Notes under the pieces: generated by a model
Seen by the model: only the letters and a program-made list of their open reading frames with translations
Databases searched by the model: none
Told to the model about the DNA's origin: nothing
Origin: DATLZM01 sp035559315
Lineage (GTDB): Bacteria; Actinomycetota; UBA4738; HRBIN12
Assembly (NCBI GenBank): GCA_035559315.1
Contig: DATMBJ010000032.1
Span: forward strand, 1 to 21,512
Direction of reading: 5' to 3'
Length of the DNA stretch: 21,512 bases
Position numbers and translations under genes: made by a program
Part shown: one piece after another, positions 13,866 to 20,877 of the stretch
Numbering within the stretch: the stretch's first letter is position 1
Layout of the letters: each line of letters starts with the position of its first letter

Positions 13866-14507
13866 ATGGCCACGGTCGCGCTCATCCACGGCGGCGGTGG
13901 AAGCGCCTGGGACTGGCACCTCGTGGCACCTGCGCTGCGGGAGCGCGGGCACGATGCGGTGGCGGTGGATCTCCCGAGCAAGGACGAGTCGGCAGGCTGG
14001 TCAGAGTACGCGGACACCGTCGTCCGGGCGGTCGGCGACCCGGGGGACCTCGTCGTCGTTGGGCATTCGGTCGGTGGGTTCACGGCGCCGCTGGTGTGCG
14101 CCCGCCTGCCCGGCCAGCTCCTCGTCCTCGTGGCGGGAATGATCCCCTCGCCGGGCGAGCTCTTCGATGACTGGTGGCGGAACACCCACTACGAGGAGAC
14201 CGGATACGAGGACGCCTTCTACCACGACGTCCCACCCCGGCTCGCGGCGGAGGCCAGGCGAAGAGAACGTCAGGAGGTCTCCAGGGCGCTGCGGGAGCCA
14301 TGGCCGCTCGAGGCCTGGCCCGACACCCCCACCAGGTACCTCCTCTGCCGCGACGACCGGATGTTCCCCGCCGCCTGGGCACGCCGCCACGCCCGCGAGC
14401 GGCTCGGCATCGAGGCCGACGAGATCGACGGCGGCCACTACATCACGCTCAGCCGGCCGCACGAGCTCGCCGAGCGTCTCCACGCCTACGTCGCGGCGAT
14501 GCAGTGA
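13866..14507 (+). CDS. Alpha/beta-fold hydrolase
   Basis: A 213-residue soluble hydrolase of the esterase/methylesterase-like group. ATG 13866 is chosen because MATVALIHGGGGSAWDWHLV is the usual first strand plus oxyanion loop (HGGGG). The frame is open further upstream but that part has no homology. The triad is visible: Ser68 in GHSVGG (66-71), Asp163/164 in CRDDRMFP and His191 in DGGHYITLSRP. The 'G.HY..lSrP.elA' ending is typical of the small actinobacterial esterases of this group. The ribosome site is weak. It lies between two DHFR-like genes in the same direction, 137 bp before the second, so the three may be one transcriptional unit. Confidence 0.88.
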   Translation: MATVALIHGGGGSAWDWHLVAPALRERGHDAVAVDLPSKDESAGWSEYADTVVRAVGDPGDLVVVGHSVGGFTAPLVCARLPGQLLVLVAGMIPSPGELFDDWWRNTHYEETGYEDAFYHDVPPRLAAEARRRERQEVSRALREPWPLEAWPDTPTRYLLCRDDRMFPAAWARRHARERLGIEADEIDGGHYITLSRPHELAERLHAYVAAMQ

Positions 14508-14644
14508 TTCCTGACAGCATGTCGCTGGGCCACGATGCACCCTTCGCCACGTGCGCACGACTCTTCACGAGCGGGGTGGTGGCAGTCGAAAGGAGGACCG
14601 GAGGCAGGAGCGGAAGAATGGCCGACCGAGCAAGGAGGGTCGTG

Positions 14645-15202
14645 ATGGCGGACCTGATCTACTCCATGACAGTCTCGCTGGACGGATTCATCGCCGGGCC
14701 GGGCGGGGAGATCGACTGGTCGGCGCCGGACGAGGAGCTCCATCGGTTCCACAACGAGCAGACCCGCCGGCTGGGCGCGTATCTCCTGGGGCGGCGGCTG
14801 TACGAGGTGATGGAGTATTGGGAGACCGCCGAAGAGAATCCATCAGCGTCCGACTACGAGCTCGAGTTCGCCCGCATCTGGAAGGACTTGCCCAAGGTAG
14901 TGTTCTCGACGACCCTTGAGCGGGTCCGTGGAAACGCCCGGCTGGTCCGGGATGGCCTTGAGGAGGAGGTCACCCGGCTGAAGGAGCGGCCGGGCGCGGA
15001 CATCGGCGTCGGGGGCGCCGGCCTGGCCTCTGCCTGCATGAAGGCCGGCCTCATCGACGAGTACCGGCTCTTCGTCAGCCCCGTCGTGCTGGGCGGCGGC
15101 ACGCCCTACTTCCCGGCCTTGGGCGAGAGGATCAACCTCGAGCTCGCGGAGACCCGGACGTTCGGCTCGCGGGTCGTCTACGTGCGCTACCGGCGCGCCT
15201 AA
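14645..15202 (+). CDS. Dihydrofolate reductase/RibD C-terminal family protein
   Basis: A 185-residue protein. ATG 14645 follows AAGGAGG with good spacing (an in-frame GTG just before it is also possible). It starts MADLIYSMTVSLDGFIAGPG, then EIDW. YLLGRRLYEVMEYW (about 46-59) is the nucleotide-binding motif. IGVGGAGLASACMKAGLIDE (about 120-139) and FVSPVVLGGGTPYFP (about 143-157) are the conserved C-terminal blocks. The second half is closer to the canonical family than the first DHFR-like gene at 12862, so the two are not a recent tandem duplication. A reductase role is inferred from the fold; the substrate is unknown. Confidence 0.9.
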   Translation: MADLIYSMTVSLDGFIAGPGGEIDWSAPDEELHRFHNEQTRRLGAYLLGRRLYEVMEYWETAEENPSASDYELEFARIWKDLPKVVFSTTLERVRGNARLVRDGLEEEVTRLKERPGADIGVGGAGLASACMKAGLIDEYRLFVSPVVLGGGTPYFPALGERINLELAETRTFGSRVVYVRYRRA

Positions 15203-15486
15203 GGATGTCGGGGGGAGGTTCAGCCGCCTCAGGGCGTGAGGCTACGTACCGACGTCTCGGTCGCCTGCGTCCTCGAACCCGCCAGCGTGTTGGCGTGAAG
15301 GTGCGGGCCGGTCCTTGCCCTCCTCCGTCCGGCGATGCCGGGGAGGCCGACGATCGCCGAAGGTCGGAGTTCCCAGAACGCGTACGGCCCGCGGTCGGGG
15401 CGTTCGGCCCGTACACGACACCATCCCGTGCCTCTAGCGGCCAGTGCATCACGGCCCTCCTGGGGGGCAAGGAGGTTGGGTGGAAA

Positions 15487-15504
15487 GACCGGCGGATCAT
15501 GAGT
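15487..15504 (-). repeat. tRNA-Met anticodon-region relic C (probable attachment core)
   Basis: The 18-mer GACCGGCGGATCATGAGT is identical to relic A (11308-11325) and differs by one base from the intact tRNA-Met. Only the variable loop to anticodon segment survives. Flanking tRNA sequence is lost on both sides. Confidence 0.55.
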
Positions 15505-15611
15505 TTGATCCCCGCAAGCCGCTGACCTCCCTGATCGAGGACAACATGACCTCTGACCAGGGACTTCTCTCCTCAAGACCATTCGAAGTTGCGCAACGTT
15601 TCGCAATCCAT

Positions 15612-15633
15612 CGCGGGGCCAATGCGGGGCCAC
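15612..15633. repeat. Paired 11-bp tandem repeat next to tRNA relic C
   Basis: CGCGGGGCCAA followed directly by TGCGGGGCCAC (two differences, at the ends), 108 bp to the right of relic C. Same layout as the pairs beside the other tRNA copies, with a different sequence. Confidence 0.5.
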
Positions 15634-15753
15634 ATGAGCGGTTCACAAGCTACATAAGATGTTCAGGAGCCGCGGCGCCCGCCTTCTCGGATTCCCTGCC
15701 CCCGAGGAGCTGACCCAAGACGTCTGCATCGCGGCCCCTCGGTAGTACAGTTC

Positions 15754-15774
15754 CCCTCGAGTCACCGAGGGAGG
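15754..15774 (+). promoter_or_regulatory. Stem overlapping the ribosome site of the small membrane protein
   Basis: CCCTCG (15754-15759) and CGAGGG (15766-15771) pair around a 6-base loop. The right arm covers the first part of the GAGGGAGG ribosome site, so the fold would compete with ribosome binding. Confidence 0.3.
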
Positions 15775-15777
15775 CGG

Positions 15778-16164
15778 ATGAGCCAGGCTCGGATCGCCGC
15801 GGTTCTGACCTGGGTCTACGCGGCGGGGTTCGGGATCTCGACGATCCCGGTCGCCGTCTACTTGGCCCAGCGCGGAACCCTGCCAACTTTCTTCGACCTC
15901 TTCGAGATGTACGGCGGTCCCTGGTCCTCCCGATTCAGCCAGCGGAGCTTCGTCTGGCTCTTAATCGGTTTCCTCATCGTTGCGCTCGCCGTGGCCTGGG
16001 CGGCGTGGCTCGTGTGGAAGGGGTCGAGGGTCGGGGGCGTCCTCGCCCTGGTCCTGCTTCCGGTCGAGGCCATGTTCTGGATCGGCTTCGCCCTGCCGAT
16101 CCCATGGGTGATCGGCGCCGCGCGAGTAGTCCTCCTGGTTCTCGCGTGGCCATCGCTGCACTGA
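15778..16164 (+). CDS. Small four-helix membrane protein, unknown function
   Basis: A 128-residue hydrophobic protein starting MSQARIAAVLTWVYAAGFGI at ATG 15778, with GAGGGAGG 4 bases upstream. Membrane helices lie at about 5-28, 57-81, 85-104 and 106-126. The loop after the first helix holds FFDLFEMYGGPWSSRFS. A short Lys/Arg stretch (WKGSR) separates helices 2 and 3. I recognise no family. The strong ribosome site and the clean frame argue for a real gene. It stands alone between relic C and a decayed mobile-type gene. Confidence 0.7.
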   Translation: MSQARIAAVLTWVYAAGFGISTIPVAVYLAQRGTLPTFFDLFEMYGGPWSSRFSQRSFVWLLIGFLIVALAVAWAAWLVWKGSRVGGVLALVLLPVEAMFWIGFALPIPWVIGAARVVLLVLAWPSLH

Positions 16165-16389
16165 TCTCGACCCCAAAGCGTTGTACTGCTGATCGGCTGA
16201 TTGGGGCCCGCTCCATGCTCGACCATCCGGAGCCTCGGAAGGCCCCGAACACCTCGGGGTGGATCACGAACCACATCAGGGCCCCCGTCGACCGGTGAGG
16301 CTGCTGGGCTGGGTCGGCCGGGTGAGCTCGCCTCGGAGCACGGTCACTGCCCGCCCCCCGAGGTAGACCCGCTCCCCGGTGCCACCGCT

Positions 16390-16934
16390 GGCCTCCGCAA
16401 CCTCCCGGAGCTTCAGGCCAAAGCCCGGGCCGCCAACCGCAGGCTGCTGGAGGTCCAACGCATCGGCCAGGACTGTGCCATCTCGACCCCTCTCCTCGAG
16501 CGGGTCGGACAGCCCTCGGTCGAGAAGGGCCAACGGGCCCCGCCCTCCGGTTCGGGGACTTCCGCGTCATGGCCCTGGCCGGAGCCCTCTGCGCGCTGGT
16601 GCACGCCGCCGTCGGCTCCACCAATCGGAGCCTCTGTGCCCGGGTGAGCTCGCTGCTCGGCGGCCTCTACACCAGCGCGCAGATGACGTACGACCTCAGC
16701 CGCCTCCGCCTAGAGGGCCTCATCCGCAGGATCGAGCACACCAACACCTACGTGCTCACCCCGGACGGCATCCGCGTCGCCCTGTTCTACACCAAGCTCC
16801 ACGACCGCCTCCTTGGACCTCTGCTCGAGGCCCATCATCCACCGGCGCCGTCTGATCTCCGCCGTGCACTCCGCCAGGTCAATCGCCACATCGACAACTA
16901 CGTCGCTCAGGCCCGGATCAAACCCGCCGCATGA
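16390..16934 (+). pseudogene. Decayed C-terminal half of a large mobile-type protein with winged-helix end
   Basis: Two frames join into one protein. The first (to about 16541) reads GLRNLPELQAKARAANRRLL, then QRIGQDCAISTPLLERVGQP. After loss of one base in a C-run it continues as ALRFGDFRVMALAGALCALV, TNRSLCARVSSLLGG, QMTYDLSRLRLEGLIRRIEH and LTPDGIRVALFYTKLHDRLL. This pattern ('alRFGd.RvmaLl.aLc... tNr.Lr..v..LLG...qmtYDLrRLrlkGLI.Ri..T..Y.lTp.G.rvA.f') belongs to an uncharacterised family of about 450-500 residues that I recall as scattered and repeat-like in actinobacterial genomes, sometimes labelled transposase. Only the C-terminal third remains. The end has a winged-helix look. An intact 121-residue piece starts at ATG 16569 but is probably not a separate gene. 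Confidence 0.6.
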
Positions 16935-17110
16935 AGCTTGCCTCAGCCAGCTCTCAAGGCCGTCCGACCCAAGGAGCCCTAGTCGGTGAAGCTTGAGCGC
17001 GACGGTTCCGCCCATTGGCCCGGCGAAGCGTTGAGTTCCGACTCGCGTCCTATTGACGTCCGATTGCTTACAGCACGTCGCCGTTCACGCGGTCGCCCGA
17101 CTGGTCACGT

Positions 17111-18268
17111 CTATCGGAACCGCACTCCATCTTTGACGGAACCCGGTTGCGGCTCCTCGTCCGCGAACCAGCCGTCTGAGCCGATCGCCGCCTCGGTCTC
17201 GAGCCGTGGCGCATAGTGCTGGAGGAACATCTGGGCTACCAGCTCTCGACGACTCCGGACGCCGACCTTCGCGAAGATCGCCTTGAGGTGGTCTTGCACC
17301 GTGTACGGCGACAGGTGGAGGTCCTGAGCGATCTCGAGGGTCGAGAGGCCACGCAGGACCAGATGCGCGATCTCCTTCTCGCGGTCGGAGAGCCCGTAAG
17401 CCTCCACGATCAGGGCAGCGATCTCTGGCGACTTTGCCGGCTGGACCATCACTCCCACGCGACCGGGCGGTTCCCCCTCCAACAGCGAGGCGTCCAGCTG
17501 GAGCCAGCCCCCCGTCCTCCTTGGAAGGCGAGCGCTGGCCACCTCTTCGGACGGCTCGGTGGCCGCACGACGGGCGCGAGCGGCAATGCCCACGACGATC
17601 ATCGGCAAGCGGGCCGAGCGCCCGGTCGGATCGAGGATCTCGCCCAACCAGCGCGTGGCCGCGGGGGTCACGCTCTCGACGGAGTCGTCGCCGCGGAGGA
17701 GGATGAGACCCGGCGGATCGGGCTGCCCATCGGCCGCCAGGGTTGTAGCCAGGACGGCCCGGCGGATCCCCTCCGCGATGAGACCGCCGAGCTCGGCGAC
17801 GGCCGCGGCCTCGGGTCCCTCGAACCTGCCTCGCCGGCGGTGGACCGCCACGCAGCCCCACGCCGACTCCCCGTCGACGAACACGGCCCGCAGCTCGTCC
17901 CCGTCGGCATAGCCGTGCGGGGCGAGGACGTTCCTGTGGCGCGGGCTCCGCCGGAGATCTCCACCGGTCGCCTCGCTCAGGATCCCAACCGGGGGGGTGG
18001 AGCGTGCCAGGTCCGCGAACTTGTTCACATCTTCCTCGAGGTACTCGTTCGCCGCCATGGCCATCAGGTGTTCGGAGCCGATCTCACGGGTGAAGTGGCT
18101 GGTGGGCAGGAGCGTCCCCGGGTCGAGCGTGAGCCAGCATGAGGCGTCGAAAGGCACCGCGCTCGAGAGCGCGCCATCGGCGGTCTCGAAGAACGGCGTC
18201 AGCTCGAGTCCGCGGTGTACGAGCTTCACGAACCGCTCACGGGCCTGCTTGAGGGAAGGGGCCACCAC
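17111..18268 (-). CDS. LuxR-family transcriptional regulator
   Basis: About 385 residues if started at GTG 18268, which has GGGAAG 8 bases upstream. An alternative GTG at 18301 adds VSGWGAWEDLP but lacks a ribosome site. The N-terminal two thirds are a sensor-like region typical of this actinobacterial regulator type, starting APSLKQARERFVKLVHRGLE and including AVPFDASCWLTLDPGTLLPT. The middle carries the GAF-like segment DGDELRAVFVDGESAWGCVA. Residues about 291-349 are the LuxR helix-turn-helix: YGLSDREKEIAHLVLRGLST, then LEIAQDLHLSPYTVQDHLKA. There is no receiver domain. It diverges from a cupin gene across 117 bp that contain a perfect palindrome. The ligand is unknown. Confidence 0.88.
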   Translation of the reverse strand: MVAPSLKQARERFVKLVHRGLELTPFFETADGALSSAVPFDASCWLTLDPGTLLPTSHFTREIGSEHLMAMAANEYLEEDVNKFADLARSTPPVGILSEATGGDLRRSPRHRNVLAPHGYADGDELRAVFVDGESAWGCVAVHRRRGRFEGPEAAAVAELGGLIAEGIRRAVLATTLAADGQPDPPGLILLRGDDSVESVTPAATRWLGEILDPTGRSARLPMIVVGIAARARRAATEPSEEVASARLPRRTGGWLQLDASLLEGEPPGRVGVMVQPAKSPEIAALIVEAYGLSDREKEIAHLVLRGLSTLEIAQDLHLSPYTVQDHLKAIFAKVGVRSRRELVAQMFLQHYAPRLETEAAIGSDGWFADEEPQPGSVKDGVRFR

Positions 18269-18312
18269 GGGGAGATCTTCCCACGCACCCCATCCGCTCA
18301 CAAGGAGATGAA

Positions 18313-18330
18313 ATCCCAGATTCCTGGGAT
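18313..18330. promoter_or_regulatory. Palindromic operator between LuxR and cupin genes
   Basis: ATCCCAG, ATTC, CTGGGAT: perfect 7-bp arms with a 4-base spacer. It is centred in the divergent gap, 45 bp from the LuxR start and 56 bp from the cupin start. A dimer-binding site for the regulator is the simplest reading. Confidence 0.55.
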
Positions 18331-18385
18331 GGACCGACGCCCACGCCCCCCGTACCCTTCGGGCGCCAACGGCGGGAGGACGGTG

Positions 18386-18982
18386 ATGGCGAGGTCTGGA
18401 GACGTGCTCGAGCACCCCGTGACCGGAGAGCGGGTGGTCTGGCGGAAAGTGGCCAGGGATACGAACGGCGAATTCCTCCGAGGGGAACTCTACGCGGGGC
18501 CCGGCGGGTTCGTGGCCGCGGCGCACGTGCATCCGAAGCAGGAGGAACGCTTCGAGGTACTGGCGGGGGTACTCGGGCTCCGAATCGATGGCCATGAGCG
18601 CATGCTGCAGGCTGGCGAGATCGCCGTCGTGCCTCCCGGGCGCCCGCACGTGTGGTGGAACGCCGGCGACGGAGAGGCCCACGTCCTCGGGGAGTTCAGG
18701 CCGGCCCTTCGAACGGAGATGTTCTTCGAGACGTTCTTCGGCCTGGCCAGGGACGGGAAGACCAACCGGAAGGGCTTGCCCAACCCCGTGCGGCTGGCCG
18801 TGCTGATGCGCGAGTACGAGGACGAACTCCGCCTGGCCCGGCCCCCGTTCCCGATCCAGAAGGCCCTCTTCTGGCCGCTGGCTGCCCTGGGACGACTCCT
18901 CGGCTACCGAGGCTGGGATCCCCGATACAGTTTAGAGCCGCTCTTGAGGGTTCCTTTGCAGGAAGAACCGGAGATCGAATGA
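18386..18982 (+). CDS. Cupin-domain protein
   Basis: A 198-residue cytoplasmic protein. ATG 18386 (or in-frame GTG 18383) follows GGGAGGA. Residues about 25-105 are a single cupin barrel. Motif 1 includes AAHVHPKQEERFEVLAGVLG with His47, His49 and Glu53. Motif 2 is GEIAVVPPGRPHVWWN with His88 and Asn92. All four metal-ligand positions are present. The C-terminal 90 residues form a second, helical part with a hydrophobic stretch, IQKALFWPLAALGRLLGY, followed by RGWDPRYS, which may touch the membrane. The gene diverges from the LuxR regulator, its likely controller. The 3' end is partly repeated 317 bp downstream. Confidence 0.85.
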   Translation: MARSGDVLEHPVTGERVVWRKVARDTNGEFLRGELYAGPGGFVAAAHVHPKQEERFEVLAGVLGLRIDGHERMLQAGEIAVVPPGRPHVWWNAGDGEAHVLGEFRPALRTEMFFETFFGLARDGKTNRKGLPNPVRLAVLMREYEDELRLARPPFPIQKALFWPLAALGRLLGYRGWDPRYSLEPLLRVPLQEEPEIE

Positions 18983-19146
18983 GGCGCACATCCTGCTAGT
19001 CCCTCATGGGGACCAAGTGGTCGGCGGTTCACCGCGCTCCCACGGAGAGGAGGATCAGATGGCAGGTGGAATCGGCGGCCGCGGCATAGGGCGGCGGAAG
19101 GATGAGGCGCGCGGGCGCTCTCTTGGTCGAGCATACCGGGGTCTTC

Positions 19147-19251
19147 GACTTGCCAGACATCGCCTTCGTAATCCCGAGCGCGCTCTTCGGTCCACTTGCC
19201 GTAGTCGGGCGACCCCTCAGGTTCCGAGGCTGGTATCCCCGATACGGCGGG
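19147..19251 (+). pseudogene. Decayed second copy of the cupin-family C-terminus
   Basis: The frame reads IPSALFGPLAVVGRPLRFRG then WYPRYGG, matching IQKALFWPLAALGRLLGYRG then WDPRYS of the intact cupin. At DNA level, 22 bases (18907-18928 and 19224-19245) differ at one position. No cupin barrel precedes it in any frame, so only the tail survives. It abuts the broken 3' end of the Tad-like gene on the other strand. Confidence 0.6.
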
Positions 19252-19612
19252 GAGCCGCCCGCGAAACACTGCAACGCGGTGGGATCCGAGCAGGGACACT
19301 CGGCCCGAGATGCGATGGAGCCACGCTCACGACTTCGCCGGTAGCGGGATCGACCACTAGCACCCAGAGTCCGTCCCCGGCGTAGGGGTCCCCACCGGGC
19401 GTGCACGCGTCGAGGGTCCAGACGTACTGGTAGCCGTGGGAGCCGCCGGCGCTCCCCTCCGAGCCGGGGCTCTCCACCCCCACCGCGGCCTCGATCCCTT
19501 GGGCGTCCTCGTCCCAGTCGGCGTGCCACTCGGCGTGGTGGGCGAGCGCCGGAGCCGCTTGCACCAGGAACGCGCCGACCACCGCGGCCACGGCCAGCAA
19601 CCGGAGGGGCAC
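19217..19612 (-). pseudogene. Secreted protein of a Tad-type locus, probably 3'-truncated
   Basis: GTG 19612 begins MPLRLLAVAAVVGAFLVQAA then PALA-HH, a clear signal peptide. The start lies 2 bases after the TAG of the upstream gene's restored frame and behind a GGGAGGGGGG ribosome site. The mature part holds YQYVWTLDACTPGGDPYAGD then GLWVLVVDPATGEVVS, a pattern of small secreted proteins that I associate with Tad pilus loci. The tail after about 19320 (VAPSHLGPSVPARIPPRC...) lies opposite the cupin relic and looks like random readthrough, so the true C-terminus is probably lost. As the DNA stands, this frame is also fused to the upstream gene by a frameshift. Confidence 0.5.
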
Positions 19613-19614
19613 CC

Positions 19615-20209
19615 CTACCCCCCTCCCTCGACCGGTCCGTACCGGAGGAGCGTGCTCACCCGCCAGGGGCCGGCCGGCGACTCCCGGACCAGCGTCAATC
19701 CTGAACCGGGCGGGCGGGTCGGCCTCGAGGCTCTCCACGACGTTCCCGTCGACATCCACCACGTCGGTGGCGCCCTCGCGGAGCACGACGTCGAGCACCA
19801 CCCGGTTCCGCTGGCCCACCCCCGCCACCTGCTCGACCTTCAGGACCTCCGTGCGGGGGGTGGCGTAGTGCCACCCCCGCTCCCGGAGCTCGGCCAGGGC
19901 GCTCCGGCGGGACTCGAAGCAGGAGCAGCGGGGGTGGAACACCTCGCCCACCCGGGAGGGGTCGGGGTTCGCCGAGAGCAGATCGAGGAAGCCGACGATC
20001 TCGCCCACGATCCGCGGGAAGTCCTCGCCGGTGAGGTCGGGGCTGGGAACGGGCTCCCCGGTGGAGGATCCGGTCGGCGACGGCGTCGGCGATCCCGTGG
20101 GCGAGGACCGGTCCGGTGAGTCCCCCCCGCCCCCCACCTGGGTCCACACCAGGACGCCGGCCAGCCCGACCACGAGGGCGATCCCGGCGATCACCCGCCA
20201 GCGGCTCAC
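19615..20209 (-). pseudogene. Membrane-anchored protein of a Tad-type locus, frameshifted near its 3' end
   Basis: GTG 20209 overlaps the stop of the TadG-like remnant in a GTGA. The product starts MSRWRVIAGIALVVGLAGVL (one membrane helix), followed by a Ser/Pro/Thr linker (SPTGSPTPSPTGSSTGEP). A folded domain then includes FLDLLSANPDPSRVGEVFHP and EVLKVEQVAGVGQRNRVVLD. At about 19696 an extra base shifts the frame. In the other register the natural end reads LVRESPAGPWRVSTLLRYGP then VEGGG and stops at TAG 19615-19617. As sequenced, the protein runs on into the next gene. The domain resembles the NTF2-like or lipoprotein-like proteins beside TadE/TadG genes. Exact function unknown. Confidence 0.55.
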
Positions 20210-20606
20210 GGCGACCTCCCCGGCCTCGCGGTGGCGGTCACCTGGACGGTGAACGGCCCCTCCCCGGGCATCAGCACGCCGAGCAGGGTGAACTCCACCC
20301 GTCCGGTGGCCACGACCGTCACCTCCTCGGGGGTGGCCGCGACGTCCGCCCCGACGGGAGCGGTCATCGGTCTGCTCGGCCAGGTTGGCCCAGGCCAGGG
20401 CCTCCGCCCGTCCCGGGTCGAGGCGCAGGACGCCGGCGTCCCGGAAGGCCTCCTCGTCGATCCCCGACGCCCCCGCGATCCCCGCCGCGTCCACCGTCCC
20501 CGCCAGGGCCCGCCGCTCGGAGAACACCCGTCACAGGTCCAGGCTGATCCCTCCCAGGAACAGCAGCATCACGCAGAGGCCGAGCGCCCACAGGGTGACG
20601 GTCCCC
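20206..20606 (-). pseudogene. TadG/TadE-like pilus-locus protein with nonsense codon and frameshift
   Basis: From about 20606 downward the frame reads EEGTVTLWALGLCVMLLFLG then GISLDL, a TadE/TadG N-terminal membrane segment. A TGA at 20531-20533 stands where Trp is expected. It continues RVFSERRALAGTVDAAGIAG then ASGIDEEAFRDAG, the 'er.rLa..aDaAAlAGA' motif of Tad pseudopilin-like proteins. At about 20366 the frame shifts, and the end (APVGADVAATPEEVTVVATG, then RVEFTLLGVLMPGEGPFTVQ) stops at 20206. No start codon with a ribosome site remains, because the tandem repeats and tRNA-Met lie directly upstream. The rest of a Tad operon (ATPase, TadB/C) is absent. Confidence 0.65.
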
Positions 20607-20683
20607 TCCTCCCCGCCCGGACGGACATAGACCTCGACGTGGTCGCCCAACAGCTGGAGGAGAGCGTGACGGGTCGCCGTCCG

Positions 20684-20705
20684 AGACGGGACACAGACGG
20701 GACAC
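20684..20705. repeat. Perfect 11-bp tandem repeat beside the intact tRNA-Met
   Basis: AGACGGGACAC occurs twice in direct contact, 60 bp before the tRNA 3' end. This is nearly the same distance as the pair left of relic A (57 bp). It fits arm-type sites of a tyrosine integrase that used this tRNA. Confidence 0.55.
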
Positions 20706-20765
20706 ATCTCAGAGTGGTGCCCGGGGGCGAGAGAGAAAATGGGCGCTGACCTGCCCCTTCGTCAG

Positions 20766-20839
20766 TGGGGCGGGGAGGACTCGAACCTCCGACCGGCGGA
20801 TTATGAGTCCGCTGCTCTGACCCACTGAGCTACCGCCCC
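20766..20839 (-). tRNA. tRNA-Met (CAT)
   Basis: A full cloverleaf on the minus strand. The 7-bp acceptor GGGGCGG pairs with CCGCCCC. The D-arm is GCTC...GAGC. The anticodon stem GCGGA/TCCGC has loop CTCATAA, anticodon CAT. The T-arm is GGAGG-TTCGAGT-CCTCC and the discriminator is A. CCA is not encoded. It looks like the elongator type (a CAT tRNA-Ile modified to lysidine is the alternative). Its 3' half recurs three times to the left, marking it as an integration target. Confidence 0.93.
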
Positions 20840-20877
20840 GCCCTCATGCTACGAGGCCGGGGGCTCGAGTGGGAGGG

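Larger units (their letters stand above)
15203..15777. other. Gene-free stretch holding tRNA relic C and its repeats
   Basis: 575 bp without a supported coding sequence. The longest reading frames here (both strands, up to 134 codons) have no family resemblance or ribosome site. It contains relic C at 15487, the paired repeats at 15612-15633, and the leader of the next gene with a small stem at 15754-15771. Confidence 0.45.

Noticed and set aside
15229..15633. 134-codon minus-strand frame as a gene
   Set aside because: It runs through relic C and the tandem repeat, has no ribosome site and no recognisable domain.
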